Assembly (NCBI RefSeq): GCF_019879105.1
Contig: NZ_CP082249.1
Location: forward strand, 1,116,001 to 1,180,000
Origin: Natrinema sp. SYSU A 869
GTDB lineage: Archaea; Halobacteriota; Halobacteria; Halobacteriales; Natrialbaceae
Direction: 5' to 3'
DNA length: 64,000 nucleotides
This document shows positions 17,737-26,639 of this stretch, piece after piece. The notes beneath the pieces were generated by a model. That model searched no databases, was not told the DNA's origin, and was given only the letters and a program-made list of their open reading frames with translations. Every line of letters begins with the position of its first letter. Within the stretch, counting starts at the first letter, position 1. Both the position numbers and the translations under genes were made by a program.

Positions 17737-17768
17737 ACCCAGATATTATCTTGGGAATACTTAAACCT
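17737..17768 (-). promoter_or_regulatory. Leaderless promoter of the archaeosine operon with near-palindrome
   Basis: Reading on the minus strand, TTTAAGTA is about 20-27 bases before the queD ATG, so transcription would begin at or next to the start codon. Between them lies CCCAAGATAATATCTGGG (17738-17755), an imperfect inverted repeat that would overlap the transcription start and could be an operator. No riboswitch-like structure fits in this space. Confidence 0.45.
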
Positions 17769-17960
17769 GGAGGATCAGGCGCAGGGCTTCCGGCCCAGTC
17801 GGTCCGTCCTGCCGAGTCGGGTCGATCAGTCGTTTTTGTCGGTGCTAGCACCGAAAACGGTCGTGATCGGGGTGGTGCTTCGGGAGGAAGTGCCTGACGA
17901 GATACTGCAGGATTCCGAGCGGTAACCGATGCTCTTACACGATGAGTTCCAACGGGCCGT

Positions 17961-18860
17961 ATGTGGGAGTTCGAATCGGGAACGGACGATCGACTCACGT
18001 GGACGGCAACCTCGACGCCGATCGAGGGTGCCGTTTACGACGTCACGGACGCGGCGAACGGCCCCTGTGCTGTCGGTGGCGGCGGTACCGTCGTCGGTCG
18101 AGCCGCGGACGGATCCTGGGGTATCGTCGTACCGGATGGCCCCGCAGCACGAGGCGAAACACTCCACGCAGTCGCTGCCACCGACGACGGACGGCGAGTG
18201 TGGTTCTCCGGTTCGGGAGGAGCGGTCGGCTACTACGACCTCCCGAGCGGTACCCGGGTCGATCACTCCAGACCCGATGGAATGGACGTCACGTTTCACG
18301 CGCTCGCTGTCGCCGGCACTCGCGGCTCCGAGAAGCTCCTGCTCGCCGACGGAAACGGCGTTGTCCTCCCCGGAATCGTCGCCGGTGATCAACCGGACTG
18401 GAACCGGCGGACGACTCCCGCTGATGGAACCGCAGTCACGGCGCTTGCAGCCGACGGTGAGGGAGTCGGATACGGTGTCGACGACAATGCGAACGTGTGG
18501 AAGACGGCCCCAGAAGGGTGGGAACGGATCGGCCTCACTGATGTGGAGCACAGCCTCTACGCGGCCGCGACTGGGGCGTCAACTCTCGTCGTCAGTGGCG
18601 GGAACGGCCGACTGTACGAACGCACCGAGGCCGACCAGTGGACTCCACACTCCGTGGGCGACGCCGCCATCAAGTGTCTGGACGTGAACGGACGAGAGCG
18701 ATTGGCGGGTGGTGAGAGCGGCCTCCTCCGCGTTCGGGAACGCGATACATGGCGCGAAACGGACTGGAACGGGACGGAAACGATTCACGGCGTCCTCGTC
18801 GGCTCGCCGAGCATCGCCGTCGGACAAAACGGTCTCATCCTCGAGGGCAGGGCGGAGTAA
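17961..18860 (+). CDS. Beta-propeller protein, paralog of the convergent neighbour
   Basis: 299 residues starting MWEFESGTDDRLTW. Repeated blades of the YCF48/BNR-like type (VWFSGSGGAVGYYD, LLLADGNGVVLP, GYGVDDNANVWKT, LVVSGGNGRLYE, RLAGGESGLLRVRE, AVGQNGLILEG) form a propeller of about six to seven blades. There is no signal peptide, so it is probably cytoplasmic. It is colinear with the product of 18977-20089 along its whole length (for example DDGRRVWFSGSGGAVG versus DDGGRIWFAGSSGAIG). Function unknown. Confidence 0.82.
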   Translation: MWEFESGTDDRLTWTATSTPIEGAVYDVTDAANGPCAVGGGGTVVGRAADGSWGIVVPDGPAARGETLHAVAATDDGRRVWFSGSGGAVGYYDLPSGTRVDHSRPDGMDVTFHALAVAGTRGSEKLLLADGNGVVLPGIVAGDQPDWNRRTTPADGTAVTALAADGEGVGYGVDDNANVWKTAPEGWERIGLTDVEHSLYAAATGASTLVVSGGNGRLYERTEADQWTPHSVGDAAIKCLDVNGRERLAGGESGLLRVRERDTWRETDWNGTETIHGVLVGSPSIAVGQNGLILEGRAE

Positions 18861-18976
18861 GTAAGTCGGATCGTCGATGCTATTGTCGACTCACTCCTGA
18901 ATGTCTGACTGGAGCCGGATCCCGACATTCGGTGCCCGTCGTTCGATGATGGAACGGATGCTAGCTATAACGGCTG

Positions 18977-20089
18977 CTAGTTATCCGTGTCGTCGGTCGA
19001 TTCCTCGTCCGGTTCGGACTCGTCGGCGTGTTCCGACTTGCTCGGTCCCTCCTGCTTGCTGCTACTGTCGTCACCCGATGTCGTCGTCGAACTCTCGTGA
19101 GGGGTTTCGTCGGGTTCGAAATTCTCACCCCGACCGTCGAAGTTGTCGCCGTCAGGACTCGTTCGCGCATCACGGGGTTCGCCACGGAGACGTTTGATAA
19201 TGAGCCCGCTTTTGCCGACCGCGACATCCGGATCGCCGAGTGCGATGTCGTTGAGGTCGCTGTCAGTAGGTGTGTGTTGTTTCTCCCACCGCTCTCCACC
19301 GTCGATGCGCTGGAATAGGGCACCGCCGTCTCCGAGAGCGACCAGCTGGTCGTCGTACTTGTCGAAGGCGTAGAGTGACTTTTCGCCGACCCCGATTGGG
19401 GTCCAGTCCTGATACGAGTCATCGTACCGGTAGAGACGGCCATCACCAGCGGCCACGTACACGCGTTCGTCCTCGCCCGCCCAGATGTCGTAGAACTTTA
19501 CCTGCGCATTGACGATTCCAATGTCCTCCCAGCCGTCGTCTTCGGTGGTTTTGAACGCGTTCCCACTCGTGTCGACGGCGTAGCCGTAGCCGTTCGGCGA
19601 GGCCGCGAGGCCGGCTACTTTTGATCCCTTCTCGTTTGGCTTGCTCGTGACGCCCCAGTTCACATCGAACCCGTGGAGCGTAACTGGAAGGATTTCGCCG
19701 GAGCCGTTTGCAACGAGGAGTTTCTCGTCACCCGTCTCCCCTGAGACAGCGATCCCTTCCCAAGTGCTCGTCATCTCCTTTGGATACGAGTAGTCGAACT
19801 TCCGCCGCGTCTCGATGTCGTAACAGCCGATCGCACCGCTCGAGCCCGCAAACCAGATCCGGCCGCCATCGTCCGTGACATCCAGTCCCCGAAGCCGGTT
19901 GTCCCTGACGTTGGGACCGTCGTCGATGATCACCTCCCAACCGTCGCCGCGGTTGGCGACAATGACACCGTCGTCACCGATTGCGTAAGGACCAGCAACC
20001 GTGTCCACGACCTCGAAGAGATCGATCGAGAACGGCGTTTCGACTGACTGCCACTCCGGTTCGTCCGCATCAGGGCCGAGTTCCCACAT
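18977..20089 (-). CDS. Beta-propeller protein with acidic C-terminal tail
   Basis: 370 residues from the ATG at 20089 (MWELGPDADEPEW), chosen because its paralog starts the same way (MWEFESG). A longer frame from 20164 adds 25 residues of atypical composition across an AT-rich promoter-like stretch. Blades include IWFAGSSGAIGCYD, LLVANGSGEILP, GYAVDTSGNAFKT, VYVAAGDGRLYR, LVALGDGGALFQ and AVGKSGLIIKRL. A disordered Ser/Asp/Glu-rich tail of about 65 residues follows, which the paralog lacks. No export signal. Function unknown. Confidence 0.82.
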   Translation of the reverse strand: MWELGPDADEPEWQSVETPFSIDLFEVVDTVAGPYAIGDDGVIVANRGDGWEVIIDDGPNVRDNRLRGLDVTDDGGRIWFAGSSGAIGCYDIETRRKFDYSYPKEMTSTWEGIAVSGETGDEKLLVANGSGEILPVTLHGFDVNWGVTSKPNEKGSKVAGLAASPNGYGYAVDTSGNAFKTTEDDGWEDIGIVNAQVKFYDIWAGEDERVYVAAGDGRLYRYDDSYQDWTPIGVGEKSLYAFDKYDDQLVALGDGGALFQRIDGGERWEKQHTPTDSDLNDIALGDPDVAVGKSGLIIKRLRGEPRDARTSPDGDNFDGRGENFEPDETPHESSTTTSGDDSSSKQEGPSKSEHADESEPDEESTDDTDN

Positions 20090-20376
20090 GCACCCTATCG
20101 AAGCGACTCGAGGGGAATAAATAGTGTAGACGTTCTTATAATATACGTCGAATCCTCTAGGCATCGACGTAGTTCAGACAGTTGTCGATGAGATGACACT
20201 CGTCGATATCGGAGACGGGCAGATGGAGACCGTGCGGCGAACGTGGCCCCTACCGACGCGGTACTCGAGTGACATCGCTCGCCGAAATCGGCGGGGTGTT
20301 GCAGTTCAGTCGACAGCGATCACGACTGGTAGACGACTGAGAGAAGGGGTAGTTACGTGGAGGCTCGGACCCGGAC

Positions 20377-20733
20377 TCAGTCCTCGAGTTGATCCTGTAA
20401 CCTGTTCTTGGCCTCGGTGCGCCGTTTTCGCGAGAACGTGGGGACATCGTCCGAAAAGTCGATTTCGATCTCGTCGAGCGTTCGTCGATAGATGTTCGTT
20501 CGTCGGCCCTCGTCGGAGAGTTGTCGCCCCTCGCAGGTCAACAACCCGGCGTTGACGAGTTCTTCGATCCGACGATAGCAGGTCGCGATCGGTATCTCAA
20601 TATCTTCGCTCAGTGACTGTGCCGATTTCGGTGTGCCCGCAGCACAGAGAATCTCTGCGCTATATTTACTCCCCAGCGCAGAGAGGACTGCAGCCGAATC
20701 CACTTCGTTGTATTCTGTCCGACTCCGAGACAT
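20377..20733 (-). CDS. Winged-helix transcriptional regulator (ArsR-like HTH)
   Basis: 118 residues. The N-terminal region VLSALGSKYSAEILCAAGTPKSAQSLSEDIEIPIATCYRRIEELVNAGLLTCEGRQLSDEGRRTNIY is a winged helix: recognition helix at about IATCYRRIEELVNAGL and wing at RRTNIYRRT. Haloarchaea have many such small regulators. The C-terminal 25 residues are basic and acidic mixed. No ligand Cys cluster is present, so a metal sensor role is not supported. The nearest genes are the propeller pair and a CinA-like gene; the target is unknown. Confidence 0.85.
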   Translation of the reverse strand: MSRSRTEYNEVDSAAVLSALGSKYSAEILCAAGTPKSAQSLSEDIEIPIATCYRRIEELVNAGLLTCEGRQLSDEGRRTNIYRRTLDEIEIDFSDDVPTFSRKRRTEAKNRLQDQLED

Positions 20734-20900
20734 ACTCTCCCTCTTACCAATAATCTGGATTGAATCTTGTGGTTACTGTGAATGGTGCTATATATTCACT
20801 GAGAGGAACGGTCGCGATTCAATGACCGAAATTTCGTCGACTCGGAACCGACTGCGACGAGGGCGAGACCCATTTGAGGACCGGGCTCGAACGAGTCGGT

Positions 20901-21584
20901 ATGAACGTCGCGGTCGTAACGGTCGGGGACGAACTGCTCGCCGGACGAACGACGAATACGAACGCCACATGGCTCTGTGAACGGCTTGCCGATCGCGGCG
21001 TCACCGTCGAGCGGGTGACCACGGTCCCGGACCGGATCGGCGATATCGCCCGCGTCGTCAACGAATACCGCGCGGAATACGACGCTGTCATCGTCACCGG
21101 AGGCCTCGGGCCGACCCACGACGACATCACCATGGACGGCGTCGCCGCTGCGCTCGGCCGCTCGGTCGAGGAACACGACGCCGCCCTCGCCTGGCTCGAG
21201 GAAGACGGCTACACCCGCGACGATCTCGCGTCGGGAACGGCGGACCTGCCGGCGGGCGCACGAGCGCTCCACAACGAGACCGGCGTTGCCCCCGGCGCGG
21301 TCCTCGAGGGCGTCTACGTGCTTCCAGGCGTCCCCTCGGAGATGAAAGCGATATTCGAGTCCATCGCCGAGGAGTTCACGGGCACACCGACGTATCGAGA
21401 CGCAGTCGTCGCCGACGAACCCGAAAGCGCATTACTCGACCGGATCGCCGAACTCCGCGAGCAATTCGATGTCTCCGTGGGAAGCTATCCGGGCGACTCG
21501 GTCCGGATCGAACTCAAGGGGACCGACGAGGCGACCGTCGCAGACGCGGCCGCGTGGCTCCGCGAACGGGTCGACTCACCGTAA
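20901..21584 (+). CDS. CinA-like / MoCF-biosynthesis-domain protein
   Basis: 227 residues beginning MNVAVVTVGDELLAGRTTNTNATWL. The MoCF_biosynth domain (MoaB/MogA/CinA fold) is shown by VIVTGGLGPTHDDITMDGVAAALG and LPGVPSEMKAIFESI. It corresponds to the N-terminal domain of CinA without the C-terminal NMN deamidase domain, and proteins of this type are annotated competence/damage-inducible protein A homologs. In bacteria the domain hydrolyses ADP-ribose-type pyrophosphates; the archaeal role is unclear. The ATG at 20901 is favoured by the domain start. Confidence 0.82.
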   Translation: MNVAVVTVGDELLAGRTTNTNATWLCERLADRGVTVERVTTVPDRIGDIARVVNEYRAEYDAVIVTGGLGPTHDDITMDGVAAALGRSVEEHDAALAWLEEDGYTRDDLASGTADLPAGARALHNETGVAPGAVLEGVYVLPGVPSEMKAIFESIAEEFTGTPTYRDAVVADEPESALLDRIAELREQFDVSVGSYPGDSVRIELKGTDEATVADAAAWLRERVDSP

Positions 21585-21600
21585 GGTCGGGCCGGGCAGG

Positions 21601-21735
21601 TTAGCGGTAGAAAGAGAGCAACCAAGCGATCGTCACCAGCAGGCCCAGGGCGAGCGCGCCCCAGCCGACGAACTGCATCGGCAGCTCCGGTTCGGTTTCC
21701 GTCGCGAGAACGGCGGCCTCGATCAGTGCAGTCAT
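21601..21735 (-). CDS. Small single-helix membrane protein (44 residues)
   Basis: A minus-strand frame, ATG 21733-21735 to TAA at 21601-21603, encodes MTALIEAAVLATETEPELPM followed by QFVGWGALALGLLVTIAWLL and SFYR. It has one clear transmembrane helix and haloarchaeal codon use, and neatly fills the gap between the CinA-like gene and the NAD-kinase-like gene. No function is known; small proteins of this kind are commonly missed by gene callers. Confidence 0.65.
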   Translation of the reverse strand: MTALIEAAVLATETEPELPMQFVGWGALALGLLVTIAWLLSFYR

Positions 21736-21896
21736 GATCGGCGATCGGTTCGCATCCCTCTTAACCTTTCAGAAAGCGAGCCGGTCTCCCGAAGCGATCT
21801 CGAGGCGCGGGCACAGTCGTCGAACTCCTCCTCAAGACGCGGACCCGGTGATCCCCCTGCGATACGGCTTTGCCACTGGCGTCCCCATGCCTCGCT

Positions 21897-23080
21897 ATGG
21901 AGTCCATCGGCGTCGTCGTCAACCCGATCGCGGGGATGGGCGGTCGGGTCGGACTGAAGGGGACTGACGGGAACGTCGCGGAAGCGCGTCGCCGCGGTGC
22001 CGAGCCACGGGCGCCGGACCGTGCACGCGAGGCGCTGCGATCATTGCACCGGCGTGCGCCCGAGGTTTCTGTCTTCACGGCCGCGGGTGTGCTGGGCGAA
22101 CGCGCGGCGAGAGACGTCGGCTACGAGCCCGAAGTCGTCTACGAGCCGGCGGATAGGAACCACAGAGCCGAGTCGGCCGATTCGCCAAGCGCTACTGAAC
22201 CAGCAACCGCGGAGACAACGGCGGCCGACACGCGGGCGGCCGTTCGAGCGCTCCTCGAGCGCGACGTCGATCTCATCTTCTTCGTCGGCGGCGATGGGAC
22301 CGCCGTCGACGTCGCCGAAGTACTCGAGGCCGATGGGGGCGACACGCCGATGCTCGGCGTGCCGGCCGGCGTCAAGATCTATTCGTCAGTCTTCGGCGTG
22401 ACGCCGGCCGACGCCGGCCGGATCGCCGCCGAGTTCGACCGCGTCGAGCGCCGCGAAGTCAACGACATCGACGAGGACGCGTACCGCGAGGGGGAGGTTC
22501 GGACGGCGCTCAAGGCCATCGTCCCGGTTCCCGTTGCTCCGGCCGTCCAGTCGGGCAAGCAGGTCTCGAGCGGGAGCGTCGACTCGCTGGCCGCGGGGTT
22601 CGCCCGCGAAGTCGAACCGGGGCGAACCTACGTCTTTGGTCCCGGCAGTACCGTCGGCGCGATTGAGGCGGAGTTGGGAATCGACCCCTCACCGCTGGGC
22701 GTCGATGTCTGGCGAGCCGCCGAAACGGGGGGCTCGGGGGGTTCGGACGGCGACGCAGGCGGTCCATCCCCAGAGCATGGGGAACTGCTCGTTCGCGACG
22801 CTGCGGAGTCGGACATCCTCGCGGTCCTCGCGGACCCCGTCACGATCGTCGTCTCACCGATCGGCGGACAGGGCTTTATTTCGGGCGCGGCAATCACCAG
22901 ATCTCACCCGCAGTGATCCGGCGGGCCGACGACATCGAGGTCGTGGCTGCCGGCGAGAAACTCAATGACATTGATTCATTGCGCGTCGACACCGACGACG
23001 CAGAGATCGACGACGAACTTCGTGGCTGGCTCCGAGTACGGACCGGCCGGTTTACCACTCGCCTCGTGAACGTCGTCTAG
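21897..23080 (+). pseudogene. ATP-NAD kinase family protein, frameshifted near 22880
   Basis: The first frame runs from MESIGVVVNPIAGMGGRVGLKGTDG through the kinase motif FFVGGDGTAVDVAEVLE and GVPAGVKIYSSVFGVTPADAG to a premature stop at 22914. The conserved continuation GRGNHQISPAVIRRADDIEVVAAGEKL lies in another frame and ends at 23080. Adding one T to the T run at 22879-22881 gives GFIFGRGNHQISP and a 394-residue protein. The family is related to NAD kinases (PpnK-like) but many archaeal members are uncharacterised. Most likely a sequencing undercall. Confidence 0.82.
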
Positions 23081-23174
23081 GGGATACTGCCATAGAGACT
23101 AAGGTATCCCCTCGAGACCGCGAATGTCTAAGGTGTCGACTGAAACGGTCACTGAAATCAACCATATAACGATT

Positions 23175-23200
23175 CGATCCTATATAATGAGCATATAGTC
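23175..23200 (+). promoter_or_regulatory. Promoter of the PhoU/AbrB gene with inverted repeat
   Basis: A TATA box (TATATAAT, 23181-23188) sits about 50 bases before the ATG at 23234. It is embedded in CTATATAATGAGCATATAG, an inverted repeat with six-base arms spaced by seven. Autoregulation by the AbrB-like N-terminal domain of the encoded protein is conceivable but not shown. Confidence 0.45.
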
Positions 23201-23233
23201 AAGATTAAGGTCGGTTCGGTCCTACGGTGTCGT

Positions 23234-24265
23234 ATGGAAACGCGGAAAGTGCAACGACTTGGTCCGTCGACGCTCGCGATGACGCTCCCCGCGGAGTGGG
23301 CATCCGAACACGGCGTCGAGAAAGGAGACGAAGTCTCGCTTCGGACCAGCGGGAAAGGAACCCTGACCGTGATGCCCGAGTCCGCCAGCTCGGAGGAAAC
23401 CGAATCGATCATTCACACCGACGAACTCGACGCCGACGCTGTCGAGCGCGCAATCGTCGCCCAGTACGTCCTTGGCCGGCGCATCATCCGCATCGAACGC
23501 GAGGACGGTGCCCTCGAGTCCGACCACATCAACGCGGTCTACCAGGCTGAAACGCAACTGATGGGACTGGGCGTCATCGAGGAGACCCCCGAGAGCATCT
23601 CGATTCGCTGTTCGGTCGACCCCGAGGACTTCACGCTCGACAACTTACTCGAGCGCCTCGAGCGAACCGGCCAGACGATGCGTGGCGAGGGGATCAAGGC
23701 GCTGGCCCACGGCAACCCCGATCTGGCCCAGCGCGCCCTGAACCGGGAGCGACAGGCCAACAAGATCTTCGTCCTGTTGTTGCGACTGATCTTTACGGCC
23801 TACCAGAACCCTAACCTCGCGCGAGCGGTCGGCCTCAACACCGGCTTCCCGCTGATCGGCTACCGCTCGATCGCGAAGAACCTCGAGTTGACCGCCGACA
23901 ACGGCGAGGACATCGCCGATATCGTCATCGAGACCGAGGGCCACACCCTGAACGTCGACAGCTCGGTGATGCGCGAGATCCGAGAGCTGAACGATCTGGT
24001 CGACGAGATCACGTCCCGCGCCGTCGAAGCGGCCGTCGAACGTGACTACGACAAGTCCAACGAGGTCCGGGCGCTGTTCCACGACATCTCCGACCTCGAG
24101 CAGGAGATTCTCTCGGGGCTCCCGGAGATGGACAACGAGGATCTGCTGCGGATCCGAGAAGTACTGGTCAGCCTCCAGCAGACCGCCCAATACGCGATGC
24201 GGAACGCCGAAATTGCAGCGAATCTCGCGCTGAACGAGGAGTCCGAACACACCACGATCAAGTGA
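23234..24265 (+). CDS. PhoU-domain protein with N-terminal SpoVT/AbrB-like DNA-binding domain
   Basis: 343 residues. The N-terminus METRKVQRLGPSTLAMTLPAEWASEHGVEKGDEVSLR is an AbrB-type swapped-hairpin domain. The remainder is helical with two PhoU-like bundles (MRGEGIKALAHGNPDLAQRALNRERQANKI and REIRELNDLVDEITSRAVEAAVERDY...). Such archaeal fusions are thought to link phosphate status to transcription. No pst transporter genes are adjacent here, so the regulated process is uncertain. AT-rich promoter upstream. Confidence 0.9.
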   Translation: METRKVQRLGPSTLAMTLPAEWASEHGVEKGDEVSLRTSGKGTLTVMPESASSEETESIIHTDELDADAVERAIVAQYVLGRRIIRIEREDGALESDHINAVYQAETQLMGLGVIEETPESISIRCSVDPEDFTLDNLLERLERTGQTMRGEGIKALAHGNPDLAQRALNRERQANKIFVLLLRLIFTAYQNPNLARAVGLNTGFPLIGYRSIAKNLELTADNGEDIADIVIETEGHTLNVDSSVMREIRELNDLVDEITSRAVEAAVERDYDKSNEVRALFHDISDLEQEILSGLPEMDNEDLLRIREVLVSLQQTAQYAMRNAEIAANLALNEESEHTTIK

Positions 24266-24671
24266 TAGCCACCCCGGCAGTCACGCCGGGATTTCCCGAC
24301 AGGTAGGACAAGATGGTATCACTGATAGTAATCTAATTTCTCAGTTATCTCTCTCGTCAGCCTATCATACTTCACATCAGCGTTACCCCGTTCGATTGTG
24401 TGAGATGCGTTTCAGCGTGATAGTACCGAACGGACTCACCACCACACTGCTGCTGGAAGCGAGTGAAACGCACTTTCAAACCGTTTGAGGAGAGGTATTG
24501 CAGGCTGTTTCTCTTTCAGATTACTTATGAAAATGAAAGATGGTGGAATCTTATTGCTCTATGACTGGCTCTACGAGCTTACTGAAAGTTCAGGTCTCCA
24601 GTGTGTTGCTTTTGGATCTCAGGCGCTCAGGAATGAGTGAAGTTAAGAGACCCCACACACAACGCCCGAGC
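24266..24671. other. 406-base low-GC intergenic region
   Basis: It starts with a hairpin just after the PhoU gene (CCCGGC-AGTCAC-GCCGGG, 24273-24290) that could act as a transcript end. The rest is clearly lower in GC than its surroundings and contains only short frames (for example a 37-codon one from 24528) without recognisable similarity. It could be remnant mobile DNA, but no terminal repeats or transposase pieces were identified. Confidence 0.45.
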
Positions 24672-24857
24672 ATGGCTACGGAAACCGAGACGACGGACAA
24701 GGGCGTTGGACTGGCGCTCGCACTGGGCGCGCTCGCGGTGATCGGCGCACTATTGATGTATACCGGCGCACCGGACCTGACGGCGGCGTGGGGCTTCGCT
24801 GCGGCCGTTCTCTTTAGCTCGCTGGCGGTCGTCGGTATCCACCTCTACTGGCACTAA
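24672..24857 (+). CDS. Small two-helix membrane protein (DUF7525-like)
   Basis: 61 residues: MATETETTDKGVGLALALGA, then two hydrophobic helices (LALALGALAVIGALLMYTG and AAWGFAAAVLFSSLAVVGIHL) and a short end. The ATG at 24672 is preferred over an upstream frame beginning at 24540, which lies in the low-GC spacer. Small proteins of this architecture are widespread in haloarchaea; function unknown. The DUF assignment is from memory. Confidence 0.75.
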   Translation: MATETETTDKGVGLALALGALAVIGALLMYTGAPDLTAAWGFAAAVLFSSLAVVGIHLYWH

Positions 24858-24969
24858 CCCGACACTGATGACGATCGAAGCCGCTGCCCAAGTGGTGATC
24901 CGCGTCGACCGGGGCCGTACCGGCCGTTAAGAGTTAAGACCAACGACTCCCTACAGAGACATACGGACG

Positions 24970-25194
24970 ATGACCGATTACTCCGACGAAGAGCAGCGAA
25001 TCATCTCGTACCTCCGCGATAGCGCCGCACGCGGCGAGCAGTACTTCCGGGCGAAAAACATCGCGGACGCGATCGGACTCTCGTCGAAACAGGTCGGCGC
25101 TCGCCTCCCCCATCTCGCGGAGAAGACGGACGAAGTCGACATCGAAAAATGGGGCCGTGCTCGGTCGACGACCTGGCGCGTCACGATCAGTTGA
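24970..25194 (+). CDS. Small winged-helix-like conserved protein (DUF7123-like)
   Basis: 74 residues: MTDYSDEEQRIISYLRDSAA, a helical segment with YFRAKNIADAIGLSSKQVGARLPHLAEK typical of a winged-helix recognition core, then VDIEKWGRARSTTWRVTIS as the wing. Probably DNA-binding and highly conserved in haloarchaea, but the target is unknown to me. Confidence 0.82.
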   Translation: MTDYSDEEQRIISYLRDSAARGEQYFRAKNIADAIGLSSKQVGARLPHLAEKTDEVDIEKWGRARSTTWRVTIS

Positions 25195-25322
25195 CCAGCG
25201 GCGGGGATCGGACGTCATCACAGTTGGACCCTGACCGAGACCCGATCAGTACCGCTCGAATCGGCAGCGGTGACCGCACGCGGTCCACGGTCTTTTTATC
25301 CGACAATCGCACACGTACGGGC

Positions 25323-25757
25323 ATGACTGTACAGGTCGACCGATCATTCGACGTGGCGGCGTCACCCGAGCGGGTCTGGGAGTTCATCGCCGATCCGGCA
25401 AACCGCGCTCGGGCGATTAGCGTCGTCCAAGAGTACTCCGTCGACGATTCGAACGGACGGCGAGTAACCTGGCAGGTGAAACTTCCCATCCCACTCGTGC
25501 GGAAAACCGTGACCGTAAACACCGAGGACGTCACGCGCAAACCGCCCGAGTACGTCAAGTTCGTCGGCAAATCCAAAGTAATGGAGGTCACCGGCGAACA
25601 CGAAATCGTCGACACCGAGGACGGCACTCGCCTCGAGAACCACTTCGTCGTCGACGGCAAACTGCCGGGCGTCGAGAAGTTCTTCAAACGCAATCTCGAC
25701 TCGGAACTCCAGAATCTCCAGCGCGACCTCGAGCGAGACCTGCAGACGACACAGTAA
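25323..25757 (+). CDS. SRPBCC (START-like) family protein
   Basis: 144 residues with the classic start VDRSFDVAASPERVWEFIADP, central beta strands (WQVKLPIPLVRKTVTVNTEDV, VKFVGKSKVMEVTGEHEIV) and a long C-terminal helix (NLDSELQNLQRDLERDLQ). The fold binds hydrophobic ligands or acts as a CoxG-like accessory. No partner gene is obvious. It is 28 bases upstream of the nitrilase gene on the same strand. Confidence 0.85.
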   Translation: MTVQVDRSFDVAASPERVWEFIADPANRARAISVVQEYSVDDSNGRRVTWQVKLPIPLVRKTVTVNTEDVTRKPPEYVKFVGKSKVMEVTGEHEIVDTEDGTRLENHFVVDGKLPGVEKFFKRNLDSELQNLQRDLERDLQTTQ

Positions 25758-25784
25758 CGATCGTGGGGCGGCCACAGTGGAACC

Positions 25785-26639
25785 ATGACTGCCGAGACGG
25801 ACGCCAACGCTTCCGACGCCGATAGCGGGGACTCCCTCACACTCGCGCTCGCACAGATTCACGTCGAGGCCGGCGAGGTCGAAGCGAACGTCGACCGAGC
25901 GCTCGAGGCGGTGTCGCGGGCCGCCGACCGCGGCGCAGACCTGGTTGCATTGCCGGAGCTGTTCAACGTAGGCTACTTCGCGTTCGACCTCTACGCGCGC
26001 AATGCGGAACCGTTCGCAGGCGAGACGTTCGGCCGACTCCGAGCGGCGGCGGCCGACCACGGGATCGCTGTCCTCGCGGGCAGTATCGTCGAGGACCTGT
26101 CGGCGACCGAGAGCATCGAAACTCCCGCCGACGAGGGGCTCGCGAACACGTCCGCGCTGTTCGACGCCGCCGGCGAACTGCAACTAGTCTACCGGAAACA
26201 CCACCTCTTCGGCTACGAGTCCGCGGAATCCGATCTGCTCGTCCCCGGCGAGCATGTCGAGACGGCGACGGTCGGCGAGTTCACCGTCGGCGTGACGACC
26301 TGTTACGACCTGCGATTCCCCGAACTCTATCGCCGACTGGTCGACGACGGCGTCGAACTGGTACTCGTTCCCAGCGCGTGGCCCTACCCGCGCATCGAAC
26401 ACTGGGAGACCCTCTCGCGGGCCCGCGCGATCGAGAATCAGGCCTACGTGGCGACGATCAACGGCTCCGGCGAGTTCGACGACGCCACGCTGCTGGGTCG
26501 CTCGAGCGTCTACGACCCCTGGGGCGTCCCGCTGGCCTCGAGCGGCGACGAGCCGGCGCTTGTCACGACCGAGATCGACACGGAGGCGGTCGCGGACGTC
26601 CGGGAGGAGTTCCCGGCGCTGCGGGACCGACGGCTGTAA
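25785..26639 (+). CDS. Carbon-nitrogen hydrolase (nitrilase superfamily)
   Basis: 284 residues. The catalytic triad is visible: Glu in LVALPELFNVGYF, Lys in LVYRKHHLFGYE, Cys in VGVTTCYDLRFPELYRRL. The rest (ALVLVPSAWPYPRIEHWETLSRARAIENQAYVA) is typical of the amidase/omega-amidase branch. It cleaves a C-N bond in an amide, probably a small omega-amide or deaminated glutathione-type substrate; the exact substrate is unknown. Confidence 0.9.
   Translation: MTAETDANASDADSGDSLTLALAQIHVEAGEVEANVDRALEAVSRAADRGADLVALPELFNVGYFAFDLYARNAEPFAGETFGRLRAAAADHGIAVLAGSIVEDLSATESIETPADEGLANTSALFDAAGELQLVYRKHHLFGYESAESDLLVPGEHVETATVGEFTVGVTTCYDLRFPELYRRLVDDGVELVLVPSAWPYPRIEHWETLSRARAIENQAYVATINGSGEFDDATLLGRSSVYDPWGVPLASSGDEPALVTTEIDTEAVADVREEFPALRDRRL

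Noticed and set aside
17737-17800. preQ1-type riboswitch upstream of queD
   Set aside because: The transcript appears leaderless, leaving no room for a riboswitch, and no pseudoknot-like element was seen.
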